Source: Acorus gramineus
Taxonomy: Eukaryota; Streptophyta; Magnoliopsida; Acorales; Acoraceae
Assembly: GCA_030737835.1 (NCBI GenBank)
Contig: JAUJYN010000012.1
Span: 13,221,731-13,285,730, forward strand
Length of the DNA stretch: 64,000 nucleotides
Reading direction: 5' to 3'
A program made the position numbers and the translations under genes. This document shows positions 44,931 to 56,374 of this stretch, piece by piece. The notes under the pieces were generated by a model. It made no database searches. It had not been told where the DNA came from and saw nothing but the letters and a program-made list of their open reading frames with translations. The first letter of the stretch is position 1, and the number at the start of each line of letters is the position of its first letter.

Positions 44931-45920
44931 ATTGATGGAATGGTCTTTGGTTTGGACCGATTTGCTCAGGGAGATGGGTTATTTACAAAAGACACCTCGT
45001 GGAAGTTTGTTATATCCGAAAAGAAATTGTTTTTACATCTAAACCCTGAACAAAATATCATCCTTTTCATTTCTTTAGGATATTGACAATACCCTGTTTT
45101 AAACAAATGTTCCCTTGGTTATATTTACATATAAAAAAAACCTTACTTCTCAATCTCCCCCCCCCCCCAAAAAAAAAAAAACATGTATTCATTTCACAAG
45201 ACATTTTTCATAATTTTATAATATATGAATATTTATTAAATGAAAAGAGGTTGATATACTCAATTCATTTTATAACCTATTTTGCAGTTTCATACAATAT
45301 AATAGCGTAATATATACTGCGTTATCAGAGTGCATGTGATTCTATCATAGTATATGTCATAATTTTTTTATTTTTTCAAGACAAAAAAATACACTACTTT
45401 ATTACAGTATGTAATTCATTTTGTATAATAATATATTCTTCAATTGGAAAGTGTATGCTTTAAAAAATAATAGGTGTGGACTGGGATGCACTAGGGGTTG
45501 AACATATCATTTTATTAAACAGAAAAAATGGTATTTTTAGAATTATAGATAATGCGCTGATTTTTAATGTTAATATTAATGCAAAAAGAAAACTATAAGA
45601 TATTCTTAATGACAACCCAAGTTTCAATCACATCATTGAATCACCACTATAAAATCATCTCTCTACATGAATACATCCCAATCTTCAATAAAGAGTAATT
45701 AGTCATGTAGTTAAAATTTGACCAATTCAGTAATCCAGATTGTTTGTAGACCAACAACATAAAAGACAATCCTTTTATATATCATCATAAGCTTGGACCA
45801 TCAAATTGATAACAATCATGGTTGTTAAATCTTATTTTCCTAATTAATAATCCCCTCCCAAACATACATGCATAATTGGGGATCAGATTTAAGTAGATAT
45901 AAAAAAAGTAGTATGGGGGG
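44931..45920. other. Intergenic; contains a relative of the 22-kb element
   Basis: 45285-45510 shares blocks with 21990-22190 and 47555-47790 (TATATACTGC, ATAGTATAT, TTTTTTCAAGACAAAAAAATA, GTGTGGACTGGGATG). A poly-C/poly-A run lies at 45157-45181. No gene. Confidence 0.45.
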
Positions 45921-46090
45921 TTATTTGCAAGAACCCCTAAAATGCTCCCCCTCCAATCACGCCCCCCCACCTGACCATATGTTAAATAAAAACAGCCTGT
46001 GCCATTTATTTGCAAGAACCCCTAAAATGCTCCCCCTCCAATCACGCCCCCCCACCTGACCATATGTTAAATAAAAACAGCCTGTGCCAT
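45921..46090. repeat. Perfect 85-bp tandem duplication of a core-promoter region
   Basis: Copies 45921-46005 and 46006-46090 read as identical. Each carries a C-rich stretch ending CCCCCCCACCTGACC and a TATA-like TTAAATAAAA (copy 2 at 46067-46076). It directly precedes the 46180-46689 gene, so the gene may have two start-site choices. Confidence 0.93.
46067..46076 (+). promoter_or_regulatory. Proximal TATA-like box of the 46180 gene
   Basis: TTAAATAAAA, about 105 bp before the ATG; the duplicate lies 85 bp further upstream at 45982-45991. Confidence 0.5.
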
Positions 46091-46136
46091 AGCTGTTCCC
46101 ATAAACACACACCACCCTCTCCAACTACAAAACCAC

Positions 46137-46163
46137 TTCTCTCTCTCTCTCTCTCTCTCTCTC
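46137..46163. repeat. (CT)n microsatellite in 5' leader
   Basis: About 13 CT units ending 16 nt before the start codon of the 46180 gene. Confidence 0.95.
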
Positions 46164-46179
46164 AAAACACAAAGCTCCC

Positions 46180-46689
46180 ATGGCCACCATTATTGAGAAC
46201 ATCCAAAAGAAGACCATCACATTCTTCCCATCAAGGCCCATGAAGGAGGACCTCCCCATCTCCTCCATGAAGGAGAAGGCACAACCCAATTTTGGCCTCC
46301 GCCGCCGCCTCTCCTCCCTCTCCCTCCACATCCAACCCCTCCACTCCGCCTCCTCCGCCTGGGCCTTCCGCCGCTCCAAGTCCATGTCCTCCTTTGGCGA
46401 GTCGGCCGGAGGCTCTCTAAGGAGGTGGTGGGAGTGGGGTTGGGGTTGGATCCTCTCTCGCAAACCCTACTTCACTAATGACCTAGAAATGAATGAGGAG
46501 GAGTCCCACATGTTGGGGTGTCACAACAAGGGGAGTTGGAGGCATGTCTTCTATAAGGTCCGGGCTGAATTCCGGCGGCTCGTCCGGTCTGAGGTCGCCA
46601 CCCTGCCCATCAAAGGGGAGTTCAGGTACGACTCGTTCAGCTACGCACAGAATTTCGATGATGGGAAGCGGAGGAAGAGCGATGAGTAG
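46180..46689 (+). CDS. Uncharacterised plant-specific protein with WWEWGWGW core
   Basis: A 169-aa, single-exon protein. It resembles a plant-only family of unknown function that I recall by its core, but no biochemical role can be given. Layout: an N-terminal hydrophobic-basic segment (TIIENIQKKTITFFPSRP), an Arg/Ser-rich region (41-74, RRRLSSLSL and RRSKSMSSF, likely phosphorylated), then the signature GGSLRRWWEWGWGWILSRKP (78-96), DLEMNEEE (101-108), CHNKGSWRHVFYKVRAEFRR (114-133), and a Tyr/Phe-rich end (FRYDSFSYAQNFD, 148-160) with a basic tail. No signal peptide and no clear transmembrane helix, although the Trp-rich core could associate with membranes. The start is the first ATG after the CT leader. 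The coding part is GC-rich against the AT-rich flanks. It is the only secure gene between the NAC and PIRL genes. Confidence 0.88.
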   Translation: MATIIENIQKKTITFFPSRPMKEDLPISSMKEKAQPNFGLRRRLSSLSLHIQPLHSASSAWAFRRSKSMSSFGESAGGSLRRWWEWGWGWILSRKPYFTNDLEMNEEESHMLGCHNKGSWRHVFYKVRAEFRRLVRSEVATLPIKGEFRYDSFSYAQNFDDGKRRKSDE

Positions 46690-48158
46690 ATCGAATTCTA
46701 CCTTAAAATCAAGATATCATTATTTTAAGCACTCGTGCCCGAACAATGCCTTTTTTTCACCAGTGATTATGATATAATTTTATATGTGTGTTCCATGGTT
46801 ATGCTACATTTTGATTACGCGTTTGAGATAATGAGAAATGTAAATGTTATTGTTCTATGTTCTTTTTTTTTTATGTGTTATTTGATTCTTTATTTATTTC
46901 AATGTAATGTATGATGGGTGGTTAATATCTAGCATGAAGTAATTAAGTTTATTTGTTATTGCATTAAGTGTGAACAAAGGAAAAGAATTACAGCCCACCA
47001 GTGTGCATGTGAGAGGCCAAGATCTAGATCTAGATTCCTTGGGTGTTTTATATTCCTTTCTATTATTCATTCTTTGATTGGTTTTCTTTAAAATATATTA
47101 TAAAATTGTGAGAATGTGAAAGAAACAAAAATAAAGCATCCAATAAAAAAATAGCAGCTAAAAAGAAAAAAATTGGAGGTTGGTGTGGTGTCTTGTTAAT
47201 GCAAACAACCGTGTGGTGTTGATTGGACAGCTGTTTTGACCGAGACTTCTCATCAAAACAAACCGCACAACATAACACGTGAAATGCTAGTTTTTTTTGG
47301 AAGTTATGAACATATCGTGATTTTGTAAGATCACGCAACGGATGGAGTTTTGGAATTAATGATGGGAAAATAGTGGCACCCACGTGGGATGTCGTGAGAT
47401 CGTATCAAAATGGGACTTCCTGTTTGAAAATGTATCACGGCCGTTGGATTGATGGAATAGTTGGGCCATTGGTTGTGGGCCCCCCCGGAGTCCATTTGTC
47501 ATGGGCTATATGGGCTTGAAAAATACACTCGGCCCATTTTGTGATAAAACAGACTCACAGATTTATGATAGAAAAATAAATATTGTGCTATCAGTATGGA
47601 GTTCTAGTATACTGTATTATACAAAAGAAAATTTTTATTTTTTTAAACAAAAAAAATAAAATTATTGTATCTTAATATATACTTTATTTTTTATGACAGT
47701 GTATTTTTAAGAAAAGTATAATATTTTTTTTATATAAAAAAAGAAAAATTATGTGGACTAGGATGGGCTTTTACTTAGGGCTGGCCTGGCATCATTTCCC
47801 ATAATTCAGATTGGGTCGGCCATGGGTGCTCACATCACTGATGTAGAATATGAAATCATCATTCAATTCATATAAATATATTTATTTTATTTATAAAACT
47901 GAATATGCTTTGAATTTTTTCTGTGAACTATATACTTGTTTAATAAACAAGCTTTAACAAAATGTGAAGTCTATAGTCAGATGAATTAAAACAAAGAACA
48001 ACATTAAGGGCAACTCATGTTAGGGCGCTATTACACACCGTCCTAATTTACAATCTCTCGCTTGGACTCCCATATATCTCTATAGTTGTCCAGAGAGTTA
48101 TATTCCTTTTTAGATGAGGAATATATCTCATTTTAAAAAATTTACATTTCTATAAAAG
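46690..48158. other. 3' flank of the 46180 gene and intergenic sequence
   Basis: 47380-47530 is a GC-richer patch with a CCACGTGGG ACGT site and several GGGCC(C) motifs, again promoter-like but with no gene. 47555-47790 is another relative of the 22-kb element family. No gene. Confidence 0.45.
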
Positions 48159-48395
48159 TATATAGACGATGTATGCTATTTTTTTCATATAACTTTAGTA
48201 TTTTTCATATAATTCATATAACTCATTAGAGTTATAACTCGTATAAAATTGGGTTCATATAACTCATTAGAGTATTGAAACCATATAATATTGGAGTTAT
48301 AACTCATAACTCATATAAAATTGGGTTCATATAACTCATTGGAGCAGTTTCATTTATGTAAAAATATATAGACGATGTATGCTATTTTTTAAAAT
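48159..48395. repeat. Local direct repeats (TTCATATAACTCATTAGAGT unit)
   Basis: Irregular copies of TTCATATAACTCATTAGAGT and TATAAAATTGGG occur between two flanking copies of ATAGACGATGTATGCTATTT (about 48163 and 48369). Confidence 0.75.
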
Positions 48396-48676
48396 AAAAA
48401 ATAAAAAAAACTTGTGCAGGTTGTGCTTTTGAACCATACGGATTCATTTATCATGGGCCTGATATTCTTCGCTGTCACTGTTAGATGCACATTATTGGAC
48501 TCGCCAGATTGTCATTCAAAATGGGCTTTCTCCATAATCATACAGTCAAAAATTAAAGCTCGTCAGCTGTGCTTGACATTGATCTGTCCCAATGCAAGCT
48601 TTTATTTACCATGTTGGTGACAACCATAATAACATGAGAAAATGTTGGCATAGTACCCAACATGTTTTTAATTTTT

Positions 48677-49171
48677 GGGTTAAAGAAATTCAAGTCCTCA
48701 TAAACATGGGTAATCCTATATAGGTCCTTATCAAAATTAGGGTGGACATACAAGCCTTTGAAAATTCACAAAAACCTATATGCATCCTCGATTTCAACAA
48801 AAATTAATCCTAATTTAACCTATTCTACTTAACTTTAACATATAACTATAAAATGATTAAATCATCTTCAAATTTTTAATTATTTTCAAACAATAATGCT
48901 TCAATGGAAATGAAGAAACATAAAAAGTATTACAAGGATAATTTGATCTTTGGATAGATTAATTTTGTTTTTTATGATTGTTTATAGAGATTATAGTGTC
49001 TACATGATTACATGGTGATAAAATATTCTGTCAAATTTAAATGAAATTTTAAACTGAAAGTGATAATTAGGTTTTTATGAATTTTCAGGTACTCGTGTGT
49101 CTACCCCCTAATTTTCACAGGAACTTATATGGGATTACCCATGTTTGTAGGGATGTAAATGTCTTTAACCC
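48677..49171. mobile_element. MITE, family A copy 2
   Basis: 495 bp with about 100-bp inverted ends: the left GGGTTAAAG to ATTCACAAAAACC pairs with the reversed right GGGTTAAAG to ATTCATAAAAACC. The interior matches 43784-44236 in inverted orientation (for example GATTAAATCATCTTCAAATTT against its reverse). No coding capacity. Confidence 0.8.
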
Positions 49172-51002
49172 TTAATTTTTTTGAAGGTATGTATATGGAT
49201 ACTTGTGAACAAAAGAATATATTTTGACAAAAAAAAAAAAACTATAAAATGCATATTTTTTTTATATTTTTTTAATCTACTATCAATGCCACTATAACAT
49301 GTAATTCACTTTGGACCTTATACTTTAACCCCCCACATGCATGGTGATGAGATCTCTTGTATAGATTATGCATAGAAGATCCTTTTTCATTAAATACCAA
49401 TTAAAATAAATATATTTTTATTAAATTTTTTTTTTATCGCTATGTGACATTCCATCATTGATCCACAGACGGATTATTTGTTTGGATAGAGGATCCGAAC
49501 ACCTCAGTGACATCCAACCATGAAAACAAGAAAAACAATGGACCACAAAATATCCACCTTGTTTTTTCAAATGATGAAACATTGAAACAATTCAAAATCT
49601 GAACCAGTCCAATCACCTTTTTTGTTTTTTTGATTTGGTATAATTAGCTCCTCAGGAGGAGCAAAGTATTACATACTGAAAACTATATATATAATCAAAA
49701 GGAGTACTCAAGATGTGTTTTAATAACTTCTACACATTAGTGTATGCTATTTTTTTTAAAAAAAAATTTTAGAAAATGTAGACTATTTATAACTCATAAA
49801 AAGTTACAGAGGGAGATACAAAAGAAGACAATTTCTACAGGTGTATGTTATTAACATATGGATGAAGAACAAGATGAATGTGGTCATTGAGCAAAAAAGA
49901 AGATCGATCAACTTGTCTGCTGACTTCTGCGAGCATCTCGAGCCAAACTCTCATGTCCTTTTAACATGATCCCGAGATTCTTAATTTGCAAAAATAAGCA
50001 TGTTCCTGTGGTGTTCTGCAGCGAATATCTGATCTTGAAGGAGACATCTTGGCTGAGGGGACCAAAGAATATGATCCACCCAAAAGGGTGGTAGCAACTC
50101 TCGCAAAAATCATTGATTCCAATGGTCTCCATCAAACACATCAGATAAGCTTTGATCCAAAATGGCAATGTCCATATTAATATTAATGTATGTAGGAATT
50201 CTGGAGAATGGAATGGATTGTGGATCTAGGGCTAGATAGACGAGTGAATAAGTGGTGGGATAAAAAGTAATTATAGAGATAAGTGAGTGGGATGACAGTT
50301 TAATTATCTTTTTTTGGTATAAAAAATAATCGGGATAAATTATAGACAGTTTTCCAATTTTAAAATGAAAATGAGATATTTTATTCTACCTAAAGGCTGG
50401 GATAATATTTATCCTCATTTTTTATTTCAATTTTGACTAATGTAAATATAAACAAAATTGATTGATATTTTATCTCTTAAAATTAAAACAATTTATCTTT
50501 AAAACCTTAATTTTTTGTCAAACTAGCTGTAAGAGATCAACTTATGATAGAACCCCGAATATCTTTCATGTTTTTTTTTTTACATAATGTAGATATTTTT
50601 ATTTCCACATAAAAGAATACAAAATAGAAAATGTTTGAACGGGGGATTGAGAGGAGAAGAAGAAGTAAAATCCTTTCGTGCTTACATACGAAGAAATCTC
50701 ATAAGAACCAGTCCATTTACTTGTGATCTTTTCATTCTCTCTTCTCTTTTTTATAATTATTAAGACAAATTTTCTTTATTTTTTCCATGTTTAAATTTAA
50801 TATCCCTCAGCGAACGGAATTTCCGTGTCAACCTGTCAAGAAATGTTTCTGCTAATGATGGACTTTGATATTATCAATCATTTTTATATCTCACTTTTAC
50901 TCTCTTGATTATATACATTTATTTAGAAAAATATAATCCATGATAATAAAAGAGCATATACTCTTGATAAAAGAACAGAACTAAAAAAGATATTAAAAGA
51001 AG
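49172..51002. other. Intergenic AT-rich sequence, no gene called
   Basis: A minus-strand ORF at 49908-50168 (86 codons) sits in slightly richer sequence (about 49890-50180) but has no recognisable motif and I do not call it. The rest is AT-rich spacer. Confidence 0.4.
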
Positions 51003-51716
51003 AAAAATCCATATAACCCCTAAAAACTGTTTGATGTTCATGTAATTAACCACCTGAAAACATTTAGGTAAATTTAAATAGTTCTCTAAGTTAAACTTTC
51101 GTTAAAAAGATAAGAAATATTTTACGAATATTCTATTGGGTTAACTCTGACTGAAAATATAGTATACCAAAAACCTCCCTATAATGTGTTGAAAATGAAA
51201 AAAACAAAAAAAACCTGAAAATGACAATTTTATTCTTTAGGATAGATTAAAATGCGGAAAATGTGAATATTTTGTTAGGTTTCAAATTCATTGATGAGAA
51301 ATGATAAAACAATGTGATGTTGTTGTACTTTATGTATTAATCGGAATGAATAAAATTATTATTTATGTGAGATTTTTCATATTTTTAACACATAGTAAAT
51401 GATTTTTGATATATGTGTTTTCAATAATGGTTAACCTAATAGAATATTTACAAAATATTTTTCATCTGTTAGAAGTTTAACTAATGGGACTCTAGATTTA
51501 TATAGTTATTCTCTTCTTTGAAGGTTATTTACTATGTCTGTTTTCAACAAGAATACGTTAACCTAATAAAATATTATCATAATATTTTTTCATCTATTAA
51601 TAATAGTTTAACTCATCAAAGTAACTGACTTTACACAATTATTTTAAAAGAGGTTATATAAATAAAAAAAAGGTGTATGGATATCAAACAGTTTGTACGG
51701 GGTTATATGAATTTTT
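51003..51716. mobile_element. MITE, family B copy 1
   Basis: 714 bp. The left AAAAATCCATATAACCCC, then AAACTGTTTGAT, matches the reverse complement of the right end (AAAAATTCATATAACCCC, AAACTGTTTGAT) over more than 40 bp. Internal inverted blocks (GAATATTCTATTGGGTTAA against TTAACCTAATAGAATATT) continue the fold-back. Related to 55769-56374. Confidence 0.8.
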
Positions 51717-53725
51717 CTCTATTAAAAAGTTGGCTGACCACATTGAACTAAAAAATGAATGGACGGTTCAGATTTCATCCCGGCATCACATATTGATGAA
51801 TTTTTTTATTCTCTGATTATGACGAATAAGTACAATATCACTCACGTGTCCGTCGTGACCCCCCAAACACAGCACAGTAAAAACTGACACAAGTACAACA
51901 ACAATGGAGAGAGACACAGATATGATTTCATTTAATTTCAATTCAAAGGCCTCTGTTGCATGGGGTACAGTATTGGATTTTATCCCTTCCAACCCCCACC
52001 ATTTATTCCCTGCATGCGCAGTTAGCCCAGATATTATTTATTTTCATTCATCACAACATGCACCAGAGAGAGCCTTTTATTCCTCCTCACCTGCTCATCA
52101 TGTACAGTCCTTTTCTTCTTTTAATCCTCTTTGAATTCATTATTTATTTTTATAGCCTCCCCCTAAGTGGTTCTTTTTAACTGACTCACTGATATTGACC
52201 AACTGGTTCCCACCCAACCACAGACCCCCCCAAAGAAAAATTTTCTTACATGTAATCCACTATTTCGAATGAGTACACCTTGGGTACTGCATGCTTTCCT
52301 TCATGTGGCAGGGGGAGAGAACACTTTATCAACTGCTTGCAGGGTTCAGTATATATCTTAATTATGTGCTGGCTCAAAAAGATTTGATGTTTTTTTTTTT
52401 TTTAACTTTGTTAATATTGTAACTCTATAGTTGTTATTAATTATATGTGGTATATATTTTTAATTTTAGAGGATGATGTCACTGGAATGTCAAACAGTAA
52501 ACAATGAAGCTGGTTGACCCTTGGTTCGAATCCTGTGTGTGTGATCCCACCCCCTTCAAGTGAGGGGCTTTTATTACCACCCCCTTCAAGTACTCAACCC
52601 ACCCCAACAAGATTAAAAGTTTCATTTTTTTTTTTGTTAGAGATGAACCCACCCCGTGCCCATCCCATGCTCCTCGAGCAAGCCCTCCAGTCCCGCAAAG
52701 TCTACTTCCTCATTTAGATCACCCATGTTTTATTGACTAATACAGAGTTTCCCAGTGTTTTAAACATAGAGAATCTAAACTCTCAAACCTAAACACAGGA
52801 AGAGTTTCCAAATCTCAAGAAAAATTGTAAATACTCATCAAAACAAATAAATAAAAATGTGAATATGTAGTATTCGTGTACTTATAAAATCTCTTGAAAT
52901 TTTCTTAAAATCTATCTTAATTTTATAATTAATACTAAAAGTAATCTTTCTCGAAAATTATTTGCATGTAACCCTCTACCTTTATTGACAGTTGGATAAC
53001 GCCATGTCAATGCCACATCACTCTTTTAATTTTTTTTGGGTTTTTGCATGTATACCATTGAAAAATATGTTATTTATTTTTATACTATTATAAGCAAGTG
53101 TATTTATTTTTATACTACTATAATTTTTATCAACAAAAAAATGTGCCACCTTGTTACCTTTTATAATAAAAATTAAATTTAACTAGAGTTAACTTTTAAC
53201 TAGACAAAGAAAATGACCAAAATAATCTTACTATAATTTTTTTCATAACGTAAAGAATACAAAGTTTGTGCATATATGCCATTCAAAAGCTTATTATTTA
53301 TGGTTATACAATTAAAAATAATCTATCTAGTCTTGTACTATTAAATTATTTTGTAATTTTTCATCTTTATCACTCTAATTAGGTTTTGTCATATTTTTAA
53401 ATATGTCCATTAATGCTAATGCCCTTGAAGCATATAAAATATCACAATAGTCATATTTTTACATACATACTTAGATACAATATTCGCACACACATATATA
53501 CACAAAAAAAGTGTGCATGGGTTTCGTCCCAAAAGCCTTAGGCCTGTTGGTGAGGGCACTAGGGGGGCACCTCTCCCTTTTCAAGACTGGGGTTTTATCT
53601 CTGCCAAAGAGCATAATTGAATGAAAAAAAATGTTTACAATCCTATTCTTGTGTTCTTCTTGTCCACGGTCTATGCATTCCATTAAAACTTTTGTATCAA
53701 AAAAACATACGAGGGTTCTATTTTA
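51717..53725. other. Intergenic, no gene called
   Basis: 51900-52330 is GC-richer and open over 76 codons on the + strand, but has no motif. 52520-52560 holds GGTTCGAATCC, a tRNA T-loop/B-box, without the rest of a tRNA. 53515-53610 resembles a tRNA-derived SINE body. Otherwise AT-rich. Confidence 0.4.
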
Positions 53726-53968
53726 GGTCTCATTTAATTTGTAAATGTGTTTGGAAGATTTTGAATTTACAGAAAGTTAAGTTCTCCAAACCTATTTCTA
53801 AACAGAAAAAATTGAGATTTAATTAAAAGCTAAAAATCTTTTTTTTTAAAAAAAAGATCAAAAACCATAATTTAGGTTTTCTAAAATTGATAGAGATACA
53901 GTTTTTTACAAACTCAAGTTTTTTAAAAAAGCTAAGGCGCGTACCCTTTCTCAAACGGGCCTTACAAG
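53726..53968. mobile_element. Possible small hairpin MITE
   Basis: The left TAGGTCTCATTTAATTTG and the reversed right end (GTAAGGCCCGTTTGAG) are loosely similar. The centre has a near-perfect T-run/A-run hairpin at about 53838-53859. Confidence 0.4.
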
Positions 53969-54486
53969 TACCCCTATGACACAGTCCAGCCTTTATAAAG
54001 TTCACTTCCACATCTTTTGGGAAGGGGATGAATAAAGTGGAAGCATTTGTCTCTTTTGATACCCTCTCTAACACTAATCATTCAAATACTATATAGGTAT
54101 TAATAATGATATGGCAGTGATATTGAAAATAAGAGTTTACAAGTATGGTACACTCTCAATACCGAATCAGAGTTTTTCACCCTTAAAAAAAGAAGTCATT
54201 CAACAATAATGGCCAACCACAATCTTAAAAATGACTTCCAAACAAACTCCTAAACAAATTAAATTATGATAATTGAGTATCCATAGATAAATTTATTTAA
54301 AATAAAGTTAATCTCAATATCGTACTTTTTATAACCTACCATAAAATAATTAGATATATTCATACACCACTTTGCACCCTAACCTAGCAAAAAAAAAATG
54401 ATTTAGATATAATCCAAGTGAACTCTTATTTTATTTAATTTTTGGACAAACTTTTATTAATTACCATAGAAACCATATACAACCAT

Positions 54487-54833
54487 AGGCAACATTTGGC
54501 TGTATATTTTATCTGATTTTGCATTTGAGAATCAATATTAAGATAACTTTTGAAAACACATTGAAAAATAGCTTTGGCAAAGATGCTTTTTTACCTTTTT
54601 TTTTTTTTTTTTGTGTGTTTTTCGTTTAATTCAAAAATTATGTTTGTTGTTTATAATAGAAGTTTTTTGGCACATTTGAAATTTAGAAACATATATAGGT
54701 CGATTCGAGGCATGAATTAATCCGAATCCAACTGTTGATTCCCAATTAATGTGACGCTTATGACAATCCGTTTAGAGGTTTTTAACCGATTGAAAAGCAA
54801 AAGTTACCACAAACCGTTTGCCAAACGCACCCT
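54487..54833. mobile_element. Possible MITE
   Basis: TAGGCAACATTTGGCTG at the left and, reversed, TTAGGGTGCGTTTGGCAAA at the right suggest an inverted-repeat pair of PIF/hAT look. The interior is A/T-rich. Confidence 0.4.
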
Positions 54834-55152
54834 AAATCAATTTCGGAACCATACTTTTTTCAAAACTAAATTTTAACAATGAAAAATGTTAGATTCAGTC
54901 ATTTTAAACAACAAAAACTCATACCACATTTTTTTTCATTATTTTAAAAATAGTAAATATCATCTTGTGAGATATATGTTTTAATAAGTAGTGCATATAG
55001 AGTTAGAATGAATTTATTGTTTTTTTTAAACACTGCCTTAAAACAAGTTAACAGTCAAAATCTAAAAATACAAAAAAAAAAAACTAAATAAACCAAACAA
55101 CGACAACAACAAGGACGACGACAACAACAAAAGTTACAAAACTCATGAAAAC
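54834..55152. other. Short spacer, AT-rich
   Basis: Contains an AT-rich repeat segment (AAATAGTAAATATCATCTTG onward) also seen near 27330 and 30320. Nothing else. Confidence 0.4.
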
Positions 55153-55503
55153 ATGGAAGCTCCACCTCATGAAGCACCAACAGAGAATCCATGGACGAAG
55201 CTCGTCGACACGCCGAAGCGAAACGCGAAGGACCCCCTCCCCCAAAAGTCCTCCTCCTCCTCCTTCCAACTCCCCTCATCGAAGTTCTTCTTATAGCTCT
55301 CACAGTCGTAGTGACCCCTCCTCACCCTCCTCGCCCACAATGAACCCCACAAAACCCTCCGCCGCCGCCGCCCACCGCCGCCGCCGCAGAGCCTTTTCAC
55401 AACCCTCTTCAAGAAGACGAAGACCCAAATCCTCCGCCGCATCCTCCGCCTCCGGTGGGTCTCCGGCGGTGGAGTCCTCGCGTACCTGAAGCTGTACATA
55501 TGA
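55153..55503 (+). pseudogene. Possible broken small gene, Ser/Pro/Arg-rich
   Basis: A sharply GC-rich island. The frame starting at the ATG at 55153 gives 47 codons (MEAPPHEAPTENPWTKLVD onward), then meets TAG (55294), TAG (55309) and TGA (55312). It then stays open to TGA at 55501, reading a plausible basic-hydrophobic C-terminus with FTTLFKKTKTQILRRIL and GGGVLAYLKLYI. In the gap, the frame used by the 55145 ORF reads a serine-rich linker, so two compensating indels could explain the break. No GT-AG intron of plausible size restores the frame. I recognise no family. Alternatives: a real 47-aa microprotein, or a chance ORF in GC-rich DNA. ORFs on the minus strand are Arg-rich shadows. Confidence 0.4.
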
Positions 55504-55768
55504 AGCTTTTTTTCTTTTTTCTTTTTTTAAAGATAATTTTTTTTTTTTGGCTCTGTTTTTGTTTTTTTTTGAACGGCTGAAACAGAGGAGGTTGTATTTA
55601 AACAGGTGGGGGTTTGAAATGACTGAAATGTCCCTATATATGCGGGTGCTGGTTAGGGTATGTCGGTCTTTTTATAGGGAGTGTCAGACTTGACCGCCGT
55701 TCGCGGCGCGGTTGCTGAGGATAGTGTAATTGACTTCTGTGCCCTTATTATTATTATTATTTTGACAA
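55504..55768. other. Spacer after the broken ORF
   Basis: Poly-T tracts, a small GC patch (about 55690-55715) and (ATT)n at 55745-55760. No gene. Confidence 0.4.
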
Positions 55769-56374
55769 AATCCAAATACCCCGCTAAACTCTCCGAAATC
55801 CATATAACCCTATGAAGTTCCTCGTATACTTACTAAAAATATTTATGGAAATTCAAATAGCCTTCTTAAACTGTTCAAAATCTATATAACCCCCTAACAT
55901 TTTCTAAAGTCTATATTTAACTCTTAAAAACACATATGTAAACCAAATAGTCCCCTGAGTTAAATTTCTATTACAAGATGAGGAATATTATGTGAATATT
56001 CTGTTTGGTTAACCTTAACTAAAAAACAGTATACTAAACACCTATACAACATGTTAAAAATGTGAAAAACCTTCTGTAAATGATAATTTTTCTTTCTGAT
56101 TAAGGTTTTATAATTTATCTGGATGGATAAAATTGTCACTTATAGAGGGTTTTATGTTTTTTTAATGAATTGTATGGTTTTTTGATATATTGTGTTTACA
56201 GCTAAGGATAACCAAACGGAATATTTGTAGAATATTCTTTATCATACGGAAGTTAAACTCGGGGGGAATTTAGATTTACACAGATGATTTTAAAGGATTA
56301 TTTAAAATTTCATAAAAAGTCACAAGAGTTATATGGATTTCGAACCGTTTATTATGGATTATTTAGATTTACCC
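55769..56374. mobile_element. MITE, family B copy 2
   Basis: About 606 bp. The left AAATCCAAATACCCC, then CGAAATCCATATAACCCT, pairs with the reversed right end (AAATCTAAATAATCC, CGAAATCCATATAACTCT). Interior blocks (GAATATTCTGTTTGGTTAACC and its inverted partner near 56210) match the 51003-51716 element. Confidence 0.75.

Noticed and set aside
49908..50168. 86-codon minus-strand ORF
   Set aside because: Cys/Ile/Phe-rich, no recognisable motif or promoter; kept only as a note.
51904..52180. Overlapping + strand ORFs of 76 and 74 codons
   Set aside because: Two frames equally open, no domain, no promoter identified.
52520..52560. tRNA-like T-loop GGTTCGAATCC
   Set aside because: No acceptor stem, D-arm or anticodon arm could be built around it; at most a SINE remnant.
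55055..55499. Arg/Gly-rich minus-strand ORFs and a 114-codon + strand ORF
   Set aside because: Low-complexity shadows of a GC-rich island; Arg runs come from CCG/CGC repeats in the wrong frame.
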